Origin: Bacillota bacterium | Lineage (GTDB): Bacteria > Bacillota_E > Sulfobacillia > Sulfobacillales > Sulfobacillaceae | DNA: 5,241 nucleotides | Reading direction: 5' to 3' | Assembly: GCA_021802225.1 (NCBI GenBank) | Contig: JAKAAS010000180.1 | Coordinates: 1-5,241, forward strand | Part shown: positions 1-5,241 of the stretch, piece by piece | How the letters are laid out: every line of letters begins with the position of its first letter | How positions within the stretch are numbered: position 1 is the stretch's first letter | Notes under the pieces: generated by a model | Databases searched by the model: none | Told to the model about the DNA's origin: nothing | What the model saw: the letters and a program-made list of their open reading frames with translations, nothing else | Translations under genes and position numbers: made by a program

Positions 1-517
1 GAAGCAGCCCACCCATTTCCGACAGAATGAGGAGGACCCAGCCGGCGTTCCAGATCTTGCGGGACCGCCGGCTGCTGATAAGACCAAGGTACGAGGTGAG
101 AGAAACCGCCTCCAGCCCCAGCAGAAGGGTCAGCCCATCGCCAGCCAGCAAGAACAATCCGATGCTGGCAGCCATGGGCACCAGCGCCCATAAAAGATTC
201 GCGGCCCGCTCGTGCCGCCAGATGAGCAAGCCCGTAGCCAGCAGCAGCAGGCCGCTCAGACTGCTCCACAATCCCGCCAGGGGCAGCGGGGCGAAAACGA
301 GGCGCGGAAAGGGCGCCGGCAGCGTGAGAGCCCCCGCCGTCATGTGGCCCGACAGAATTTGCCCGCCCATCCAAAACAGCGCCAGGGTGCCCAACACCAA
401 TACCCCGCGCAGAAATTCGCGCTGGACCCGGGATCCCACCCAGCCCAGCAGTCCGGCCACAAGGGGACCGGCCAACGCCACCCCGATCCACAACTGGGCC
501 CATAGACCAGCGTTCAC
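1..517 (-). CDS. Second NuoL/M/N-type antiporter subunit (HyfB-like), 3' end cut, GTG start
   Basis: I translated this frame by hand: it is open from a GTG at 517 to the left edge, giving 172 residues of a longer gene (this family is usually 450-650 residues). The start is GTG with AGGAGG seven bases upstream, and it overlaps the TGA stop of the small-subunit gene by 4 bases (GTGA). The product is strongly hydrophobic, with about six helices (roughly 5-27, 38-55, 72-100, 107-125, 128-146, 157-172). The segment GDGLTLLLGLEAVSLTSYL (127-145) matches the NuoL/M/N helix 5 block, with Glu136 as the conserved glutamate, and WNAGWVLLILSEMGGLL at the edge fits the following helix. It is probably a HyfB-like or HyfD-like proton-conducting subunit; the Lys-bearing helices that would distinguish subtypes lie outside the window. 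A second antiporter at this position fits the membrane arm of an energy-converting complex. Confidence 0.85.
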   Translation of the reverse strand, partial: MNAGLWAQLWIGVALAGPLVAGLLGWVGSRVQREFLRGVLVLGTLALFWMGGQILSGHMTAGALTLPAPFPRLVFAPLPLAGLWSSLSGLLLLATGLLIWRHERAANLLWALVPMAASIGLFLLAGDGLTLLLGLEAVSLTSYLGLISSRRSRKIWNAGWVLLILSEMGGLL

Positions 518-1068
518 ACGGCTCCCTCCTTTCGCAGGGCTGGCGCCGCATCCACAGCGAGCAGCAGCCCCTTGAGAATATCCCCCGGGGTAGGCGGGCA
601 TCCCGCAATCTCCACCGTCACCGGCACAATCCCTTCCAAAGACCCTAGAACTCCGGGAGCTGCGCGGAACACATGCCCGCTCAACGCGCACTGTCCCAGC
701 GCGACGACACGCTTAGGACGGGGCATCCCCTCAAAGACGTCCGCAATAATGTCTGCCATGTTCTGGGTAATCACCCCGGTCACCACGAGAATATCGGCAT
801 GGCGGGGAGACGGCGTGTAAGAAAACCCCACCCGGGAAAAGTCATAGTCCGGGCTGCTCAACATCTGCAGCTCGGATTCACAGCCATTGCACGACCCGCC
901 GTCGATGTGCCGGATCGCCATGGCGCGCCGGATCGGTCCCGCCGCCGCTAGCGGTTCATGCACCACCGCGCTCCCGCCCCGCGACACGACCGCCGGATCC
1001 TCAGAAAATGGATACCCCGTCGTTTTGGAGCCCTCAGCCAGATTACGCAGCCACCGCCAATAAAACAT
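514..1068 (-). CDS. hyfI: HyfI/HycG/NuoB-like [4Fe-4S] small subunit
   Basis: This 184-residue protein is the small subunit that carries the [4Fe-4S] cluster nearest the active-site cavity, the equivalent of cluster N2 in complex I. All four family cysteines are present: Cys60 and Cys63 in GGSCNGCESEL, Cys127 in ALGQCALSG, and Cys157 in EIAGCPPTPGDIL. The block ADILVVTGVITQNM (91-104) is the standard NuoB/HyfI segment. The protein should therefore still bind its cluster and pass electrons even though the partner large subunit has lost the Ni-Fe site. The N-terminal 45 residues include WLRNLAEGSKTTGYPF, a pattern I associate with the start of HyfH/HycF ferredoxin subunits rather than with HyfI. 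The start at 1068 is fixed by AGGAGG eight bases upstream. The gene begins 17 bases after the large-subunit stop and ends in TGA overlapping the GTG start of the next gene. The symbol is at family level. Confidence 0.93.
   Translation of the reverse strand: MFYWRWLRNLAEGSKTTGYPFSEDPAVVSRGGSAVVHEPLAAAGPIRRAMAIRHIDGGSCNGCESELQMLSSPDYDFSRVGFSYTPSPRHADILVVTGVITQNMADIIADVFEGMPRPKRVVALGQCALSGHVFRAAPGVLGSLEGIVPVTVEIAGCPPTPGDILKGLLLAVDAAPALRKEGAV
525..530 (-). promoter_or_regulatory. Shine-Dalgarno site for the GTG-started antiporter gene
   Basis: AGGAGG on the minus strand, seven bases before the GTG at 517 and inside the last codons of the small-subunit gene. It supports the GTG as a real start, since there is no nearby in-frame ATG. 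Confidence 0.8.
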
Positions 1069-1076
1069 CTCGCTTG

Positions 1077-1082
1077 CCTCCT
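1077..1082 (-). promoter_or_regulatory. Shine-Dalgarno site for the small-subunit gene
   Basis: AGGAGG on the minus strand, eight bases before the ATG at 1068, inside the 17-base gap after the large-subunit stop. Confidence 0.8.
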
Positions 1083-1085
1083 GTG

Positions 1086-2459
1086 CTATTGGTCCCAGCC
1101 GGCGACACTCAGCAGAAAGCTGGCATCGATAATGGGGAAATCTTGAAGAATATTATTATTGGCCACCGCTGGAGGCACGACGTGCCAGTTGCGGGCCGAT
1201 GGCGTGGCCACCGCCAGTTTCTCAATCTGGCGGCCATCAGAGGTCAGCCAGACCGCATACGCCAACAGACCCCGGGGCGCCTCCACCACGCCGATGCCGC
1301 GCCCCGGGCCGGAAAATTCCGCAGCCGGCCAGATAGGGGGCGTGCGCGGCGCCACCGGGAGCAGCCGGCGGATGATATTGACACTGGAGGACACCTCCTC
1401 CGTTCTCACCATAAACCGCGAATAAGCATCCGCATTGGGCCACTGGGGCACAGCAAACGACACCGCATCATAGACACCGTAATCCCACAGGGCGCGCACG
1501 TCATCACCAAGCCCGGCACTGCGGCCCACGGGCCCGACTGGACGGACGAAATCCAGCGTCCCCGCCGGAATTTTTCCTGCGCCCACCAGCCGGTCGAGAA
1601 ATGATGGGGTGTGCAGCAACTCCCGGGTGATGGACCGAGCCTGCTCGCCCACCGCGATTAAGGCGCCCGCAACCGCATCGGCCGCGGGATCCAAAGCTCC
1701 CCGGATCAAGGCTCCCCGCAAGTAGCGGTCATGAAACAGCCGGAAATTCCAGCGCAGAATGGTTTCTTTCAGGTGAAGGTAGTCCATTTGCGCCACCGGC
1801 AATCCCGTCGATGAGGCCAGTGTGGCTAGATCTCCCAGATGGGAGGCCAGCCGCTCCATTTCCTGGGCCACGGACCGGTATACGCGCACTGCTTCCGGCG
1901 CGCGCTGGCCGCGCGCTTGCTCGACTGCCATGGCGAAAGCCCACTGGTGAGAAAATGACGAGGTGGCCGTCGTCCGCTCCACCAGCGCGAGAGCGTCGTC
2001 CACAGGTTTGCTTGCGCATAGCGCGGCAATGTGCCGGGGCTTATAGCCGTGGCGCAGAGCCAGATAGACAATTTCGTCGCCCATCACCGACAAATCGTAA
2101 CGCAAACTCTCCGAAACGTCGGCGTGAACCGGTCCCAGCGGGTACCGGAAGATTCCCTTGCCACGGGCGGTGCGCCGCGGGTGCTCAGGCGGGTCCCACC
2201 GGACCGGGACAGACTGGTGCGCCAGCTCTTCCTGCTGGTGGATCCACTCGCCAACGCCAGCGCTGGACGGCCGGACCACCCCGCCTTCCGGGTCGATTCC
2301 CCACCAGGCGTCTTCTGTCGTCCCAAGGTCGCGCCCCACACCCCACACGGTGCCCGCGGGATCTTGCGCCAGCACAAGCAGCCGGCAGCCGCGGCGGCGC
2401 TCTTGGAGAATGTGATCCATCCACTGCTGCCCCTGACCGGCAGCCCAAATCATTTCCAT
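1086..2459 (-). CDS. Cysteine-less [NiFe]-hydrogenase large-subunit homologue (HyfG/HycE/NuoD-like, Ehr type)
   Basis: This 457-residue protein is the large subunit of the peripheral module, related to HycE/HyfG and to complex I NuoD. The homologous core starts near residue 103 (FRYPLGPVHAD, 104-114) and runs to the C-terminus, with further family-like segments at EMERLASHLGDLA (200-212), at about 382-400 including EAPRGLLAY, and at NNILQDFPIIDA (435-446). The L1 motif, ERxCGxC in active enzymes, reads ERTTATS at 161-167, and the L2 motif, DPCxxC, reads DASFLL at 445-450. All four Ni-Fe ligands are therefore replaced (Thr164, Ser167, Ser447, Leu450). Only two cysteines, 25 and 148, exist in the whole protein. 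Only seven residues follow the L2 position, so there is no maturation tail. The first 100 residues are at best a shortened, divergent remnant of the NuoC-like domain of HycE (569 residues in E. coli). It should not oxidise or evolve H2; its substrate is unknown. The start at 2459 has AGGAGG nine bases upstream. The gene lies 13 bases after hyfF. Confidence 0.93.
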   Translation of the reverse strand: MEMIWAAGQGQQWMDHILQERRRGCRLLVLAQDPAGTVWGVGRDLGTTEDAWWGIDPEGGVVRPSSAGVGEWIHQQEELAHQSVPVRWDPPEHPRRTARGKGIFRYPLGPVHADVSESLRYDLSVMGDEIVYLALRHGYKPRHIAALCASKPVDDALALVERTTATSSFSHQWAFAMAVEQARGQRAPEAVRVYRSVAQEMERLASHLGDLATLASSTGLPVAQMDYLHLKETILRWNFRLFHDRYLRGALIRGALDPAADAVAGALIAVGEQARSITRELLHTPSFLDRLVGAGKIPAGTLDFVRPVGPVGRSAGLGDDVRALWDYGVYDAVSFAVPQWPNADAYSRFMVRTEEVSSSVNIIRRLLPVAPRTPPIWPAAEFSGPGRGIGVVEAPRGLLAYAVWLTSDGRQIEKLAVATPSARNWHVVPPAVANNNILQDFPIIDASFLLSVAGWDQ

Positions 2460-2468
2460 GCGTCCGTG

Positions 2469-2474
2469 CCTCCT
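2469..2474 (-). promoter_or_regulatory. Shine-Dalgarno site for the large-subunit gene
   Basis: AGGAGG on the minus strand, nine bases before the ATG at 2459. It overlaps the TAG stop of the preceding antiporter gene, so ribosomes finishing that gene end on this site. Confidence 0.8.
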
Positions 2475-3909
2475 AGTGGCTGAATGATCTGGCCAGACCC
2501 AATATCACCGCCGCCTGGTGAAATGTCTGGGGAACCAGGGCTGGCAGCGCCAGCCCTCCCACCACCAGCAGCACCCCCAAAGTCATCGTGGGGAGGATGA
2601 GGGGCCACGCTTCTGTTACGCGGCGTTTCCCTGAACGCCCTGGGGTAAAGAGCCATTGCGGCATGCGCTGGGTAATCCCTCCGAAAATGGCCAGCAGGAG
2701 CACCATGGCCAGCACGACCGCTACCGTGTGATGCTGGGTCACCCCGCCGACCAGGATCAGCAGTTCACTCCAAAAGGGAGCAAAAGGGGGAAGACCCACG
2801 ATCCCCGTTGCTCCCAGGGCCAGCAATCCCCCCGTGTAGGGGGTGCTTTCCAACAGACCAGAGCTGCCGGGCAGAGCCGATTGGCGATGCAGCACGCGGA
2901 CCGTGCCCGCATTATAGAACAGGAGGGTCTTGTTGATGCCGTGGGTCCAAATGTGCAGCAGCGCCCCCAATACCGCCAGCCCCCCAAACCCCAATCCCAG
3001 CGCAATGAGCCCAATGTGTTCAATGCTGGAATAAGCCCAGAGCCTCTTCAATTCCCGCTGAAATGCCACAAAGCTGGCCGCCACCGCCAAGGACAGCAGC
3101 CCCAGAGTAATCAAAATATCCTGCCCCCACACCCGGGACACAACCGGAACCGTCAGCATAAACAACCGGTCCATGATGAGGACAGCCCCCGCCAGCTTGA
3201 CCCCGGACAGCAGAGCGGAAACGGGTGCCGGCGCCTCACTGTGGGCATCCGGCAACCAGGTGTGGAACGGGGCGAGCCCAGCTTTGGTGCCGTAGCCGAC
3301 GGTGGCCAGAAGCATCCCCGCCACGACTGCGGTGACGCTCAGCGGGTGGGAAACCACGGCCGGTGTCAGCGACCATGCCGTCAGGTTGCGCCCGACTCCC
3401 AAGAGCAGGAGCACCGTGCCCACCAGACCCGCCAGGCCGCCCGTCTCCGTAATCACGAGATATTTCCACGCCGCTTCCAGGGATGTGCGGGTCCCTGATG
3501 TTTCAACCAGATAGACGGAAGATAAGGTCGCAATTTCCAGGGAGACCCACAGCAGCAAGTAGTTCGCTACCAGAGCCATCGCCATCAGCGACCCGACAAA
3601 GGTATACAGGCCCAGATAGTATCCTTTGACCCGGGAGTCTGGCCATGCATGCAGCCGGCTTTCCGCCAGGATATAGGGTCCAGAAAACCAGAGCGCGAAG
3701 GCGCCGAACACCGTCGCGGTGATATTAAACCACAGCGCCAAGGCATCCGCCGGGTGAAATAGCCCCAACAGCGGCATAAATAAAGAAGCCAGCAACAGGA
3801 CAGCAACGAGAGCCGTAAACCGCGGCAGCCAACGCACCGGCATGGGCACAGCACAGCCAATGGCCACAGCCAAAATTGCCACGGGCCAGATATTCAGCCA
3901 GATCATCAT
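2473..3909 (-). CDS. hyfF: HyfF-like proton/cation antiporter subunit (NuoL/M/N family)
   Basis: This is a 478-residue polytopic membrane protein of the proton_antipo_M family, thought to move ions across the membrane when the redox module turns over. Family landmarks appear in order: Glu125 in WVSLEIATLS (the essential transmembrane helix 5 glutamate), EAAWKYL at 145-151, Lys209 in the block GTKAGLAPFHTWLPDAH (207-223), Lys238 in LLSGVKLAGA, AYSSIEHIG at 292-300, HIWTHGINKTLLF at 319-331 with Lys327, and Glu382 in LPPFAPFWSELLIL. The EAAWKYL and HGINKTLLFYNAG wording is of the HyfF type rather than NuoM. All expected pump residues are present, so it looks functional. It is somewhat shorter than E. 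coli HyfF (526) and lacks the long C-terminal lateral helix of NuoL. The start at 3909 overlaps the hyfE stop by 4 bases; a second ATG follows immediately, so the start could be one codon later. No strong ribosome site is visible, consistent with coupling to hyfE. Confidence 0.94.
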   Translation of the reverse strand: MMIWLNIWPVAILAVAIGCAVPMPVRWLPRFTALVAVLLLASLFMPLLGLFHPADALALWFNITATVFGAFALWFSGPYILAESRLHAWPDSRVKGYYLGLYTFVGSLMAMALVANYLLLWVSLEIATLSSVYLVETSGTRTSLEAAWKYLVITETGGLAGLVGTVLLLLGVGRNLTAWSLTPAVVSHPLSVTAVVAGMLLATVGYGTKAGLAPFHTWLPDAHSEAPAPVSALLSGVKLAGAVLIMDRLFMLTVPVVSRVWGQDILITLGLLSLAVAASFVAFQRELKRLWAYSSIEHIGLIALGLGFGGLAVLGALLHIWTHGINKTLLFYNAGTVRVLHRQSALPGSSGLLESTPYTGGLLALGATGIVGLPPFAPFWSELLILVGGVTQHHTVAVVLAMVLLLAIFGGITQRMPQWLFTPGRSGKRRVTEAWPLILPTMTLGVLLVVGGLALPALVPQTFHQAAVILGLARSFSH

Positions 3910-4544
3910 CCCTGCAGTTCGCCTGCCTTTCTGACGTCAGACGATCCATATTGGGTCCGCATAAGCGCCATAAACACGCTGAGCAAAAGCGCCATGGCCA
4001 CCGCGACCCCATCGGTCAGGATATCCGACACCAAGGGAAACTGCGTCAGGAGCAGAACCGCCAGAGCACTGGTGATGATCTCAAAGTTCAGCAGAGCCCA
4101 GGCCTCACTCCAGATCTCATAGCGCAAAGTCAGATGCAAAAACCCTACCAGCCAGGCCGCCCACAAAATTCCGATGGTGACGGGATGCGCGACATTCAGT
4201 TGCTGGCCCAGATAAAACCCCATGACCGTCAGGGCCACGGTCAAGGCCAACACAAAGGACATGCCAAACTTCCCCTGCGCGCTATAATCTCTCTCTACCG
4301 CATAGGATCCCCGGCGCATCACCCCGGGCACGCCGGCACCTTTAACAACTAAGACCAGTGCGGCGGAAACCCACAGCCCGCTATTGCTGGCCAGTACGGC
4401 CAGTGCCGCAATCAGGCCCGTTTGCGCCAGCACATCCAGGCGGTAAAGGATGCGTGCCGACCGGTTATTTTTAACCAGCAGCGACCCTGCCGTAAAAATC
4501 CAAATGAAAGACGCCATCAGCCGCAGCCAGATCGTCATAGACAT
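3906..4544 (-). CDS. hyfE: HyfE-like hydrogenase-4 membrane subunit
   Basis: This is a small integral membrane subunit of the Hyf-type complex; HyfE contains a NuoK-like part that sits between the membrane anchor and the antiporter subunits. The product is 212 residues, close to the 216 of E. coli HyfE, with about seven hydrophobic helices (roughly 7-25, 37-52, 56-73, 95-115, 121-140, 148-168, 176-195). Lys68 lies within or at the end of a helix, and Glu155, in LLNFEII, is a buried acidic residue in the region where NuoK-like proteins carry proton-path glutamates. I chose the ATG at 4544 because AGGAGG lies 12 bases upstream. An in-frame ATG at 4589 would add an Arg-rich stretch (RRRRR) and overlap the previous gene by 13 bases, which is unlikely; another ATG at 4538 is too far from the ribosome site. 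The TGA stop overlaps the next ATG (ATGA, 4 bases), suggesting coupled translation. The assignment rests on length, topology and position between hyfC and hyfF; sequence motifs in this family are weak. Confidence 0.87.
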   Translation of the reverse strand: MSMTIWLRLMASFIWIFTAGSLLVKNNRSARILYRLDVLAQTGLIAALAVLASNSGLWVSAALVLVVKGAGVPGVMRRGSYAVERDYSAQGKFGMSFVLALTVALTVMGFYLGQQLNVAHPVTIGILWAAWLVGFLHLTLRYEIWSEAWALLNFEIITSALAVLLLTQFPLVSDILTDGVAVAMALLLSVFMALMRTQYGSSDVRKAGELQG

Positions 4545-4556
4545 CCTGCCGATTCT

Positions 4557-4562
4557 CCTCCT
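4557..4562 (-). promoter_or_regulatory. Shine-Dalgarno site for the HyfE-like gene
   Basis: AGGAGG on the minus strand, 12 bases before the ATG at 4544; the overlapping GGAG at 4555-4558 gives a spacing of 10. It decides the start against in-frame ATGs at 4589 and 4538. Confidence 0.75.
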
Positions 4563-4576
4563 TCGTCTTAGCGGCC

Positions 4577-5241
4577 CTAAAGGCCCCACACTGCGCTCAC
4601 GGCCCCGAGAACGGCGAGAACAATGGCCGCCGTGATAAAATCGACATTGCGGATCAGCCGCAGTTTGGCGAAACTGACCTCAATCGTCATCAAGACAAAA
4701 CCCGTCACCGTCAGTTTGACCATTACCCAGAGGAGTGCTCCGACAAGGGCCCCCAGGTGCAAAGAAGCCGAGAGCCCAAAAGGCGTCACCAGGACATTTA
4801 CCAAGATAATCGTCAGCACCATGAACTTCATCCACCCGCCCCATTCGTAAAGAGCCAAATCCGCGCCGCTGGATTCAAACGTGCGGCCCGGATCGATCAT
4901 AGACAGTTCCTGGGCGGTCGACGGATTGTCGACCGGAATATGTCCGGTTTCCGCAATCAAAAGCAAGAACCACCCCACCACGACAAGAATATGAGCGGGG
5001 CTCAGCACCCAGCGGGGAGAAGACAGCGCCTGGTTCACCACAAAGGGAATGGTGGCGCCTGCAGTTTGCGCGGCAATAAAGACCAACACCAGGGCCAGAG
5101 GTTCGGTGAATGCGCTAATCAGCCGAATGCGGCTCACGCCCAGCACGGGATAGACGCTGCCGCTGTCAATTGCCGCCAATAGCAGCGCCACACCGCCGGA
5201 TCCAAGGATCATGCCCCCCGCCATCATGTCGCCCATCCATA
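4577..5241 (-). CDS. hyfC: HyfC/HycD/NuoH-like membrane anchor subunit (5' end cut by window)
   Basis: This is the membrane subunit that, in complex I and group 4 hydrogenases, docks the peripheral redox module onto the antiporter subunits. The frame is open to the right edge, with a Trp codon before the first visible ATG at 5236, so the true start lies outside. About 221 residues are visible of the roughly 310 usual in HyfC/NuoH, so about 90 N-terminal residues are missing. Counting from the ATG at 5236, the family signature AETGHIPVDNPSTAQEL lies at residues 95-111 and is followed by a Glu-rich loop containing ALYEW; this form is typical of HyfC/HycD/EchB rather than NuoH proper. An earlier acidic site (SAFTEPLAL, about 41-49) corresponds to the conserved loop after the third helix. 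About six hydrophobic helices are visible. The gene ends in TAG, 32 bases before the likely start of the next gene. Family assignment is firm; the symbol is at family level only. Confidence 0.93.
   Translation of the reverse strand, partial: WMGDMMAGGMILGSGGVALLLAAIDSGSVYPVLGVSRIRLISAFTEPLALVLVFIAAQTAGATIPFVVNQALSSPRWVLSPAHILVVVGWFLLLIAETGHIPVDNPSTAQELSMIDPGRTFESSGADLALYEWGGWMKFMVLTIILVNVLVTPFGLSASLHLGALVGALLWVMVKLTVTGFVLMTIEVSFAKLRLIRNVDFITAAIVLAVLGAVSAVWGL

Noticed and set aside
27..575. A 182-codon plus-strand open frame at the left end
   Set aside because: Its translation is low-complexity (Arg, Pro, Ala, Ser) and lies opposite the GTG-started antiporter and the end of the small subunit, both of which have family motifs.
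1086..2459. Annotation as an active formate hydrogenlyase or [NiFe] hydrogenase large subunit
   Set aside because: All four metal-binding cysteines are replaced, so the family name would mislead as to function.
1811..2483. Overlapping plus-strand open frames opposite the large-subunit gene
   Set aside because: They have no domain signal, and the minus strand here encodes conserved hydrogenase-family sequence.
2656..3498. A 280-codon plus-strand open frame opposite the HyfF-like gene
   Set aside because: Its translation is rich in Gln, Arg, Pro and His with no recognisable domain, and it mirrors a well-conserved antiporter gene. It is a shadow of GC-rich codon bias.
4545..4589. Longer N-terminus for the HyfE-like protein starting at 4589
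   Set aside because: It would add an Arg-rich leader, overlap the previous gene and ignore the AGGAGG placed for the ATG at 4544.
4915..4935. Perfect 8-base inverted repeat (CGGTCGAC and GTCGACCG) around a 5-base loop
   Set aside because: It lies inside the conserved PVDNPST codons of the HyfC-like gene, has no T-run after it, and is most simply a by-product of the codons used.
1..5241. Ordinary complex I (nuo) operon fragment
   Set aside because: HyfE-like and HyfF-like wording, the PVDNP form of the membrane anchor, a hydrogenase-like large subunit and the gene order all point to the group 4 hydrogenase branch; NuoJ, NuoK and NuoI are absent from this stretch.

Overview
The window is a compact operon segment read entirely on the minus strand, so transcription runs from high to low coordinates. 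It carries six genes of a membrane-bound complex related to group 4 [NiFe] hydrogenases (Hyf/Hyc formate hydrogenlyase family) and to respiratory complex I. Both end genes are cut by the window edge. The base composition is GC-rich, and four of the five visible starts have a strong AGGAGG Shine-Dalgarno core. That would fit a GC-rich Gram-positive such as a Bacillota or Actinomycetota member, but it does not fix the organism.

In order of transcription the genes are: a HyfC/NuoH-like membrane anchor (4577 to the right edge, 5' end missing); a HyfE-like membrane subunit (3906-4544); a HyfF-like antiporter subunit of the NuoL/M/N family (2473-3909); a HyfG/HycE/NuoD-like large subunit (1086-2459); a HyfI/HycG/NuoB-like iron-sulfur small subunit (514-1068); and the start of a second NuoL/M/N-like antiporter subunit (1-517, GTG start, 3' end missing). 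Neighbouring genes overlap by 4 bases or are separated by 13-32 bases, so this is one translationally coupled unit. No promoter, terminator, RNA gene, repeat array or mobile element is visible, and no gap exceeds 32 bases.

The key point is that the 'hydrogenase' large subunit has lost all four cysteines that bind the Ni-Fe centre: the L1 pair is Thr164/Ser167 and the L2 pair is Ser447/Leu450. It also lacks the C-terminal tail removed during hydrogenase maturation. The small subunit keeps all four cysteines of its proximal [4Fe-4S] cluster, and the antiporter subunits keep the charged residues used for ion translocation. The complex therefore looks like an energy-converting hydrogenase-related (Ehr) complex: an electron-transfer module coupled to ion pumping, but unable to use H2 in the known way. 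Its redox partner cannot be read from the sequence. No HyfH/NuoI-type ferredoxin gene lies between the large and small subunit genes, where Hyf operons have one; instead the small subunit begins with a stretch that resembles the start of HyfH. The gene order is a circular permutation of the Mycobacterium tuberculosis Rv0082-Rv0087 cluster as I recall it.
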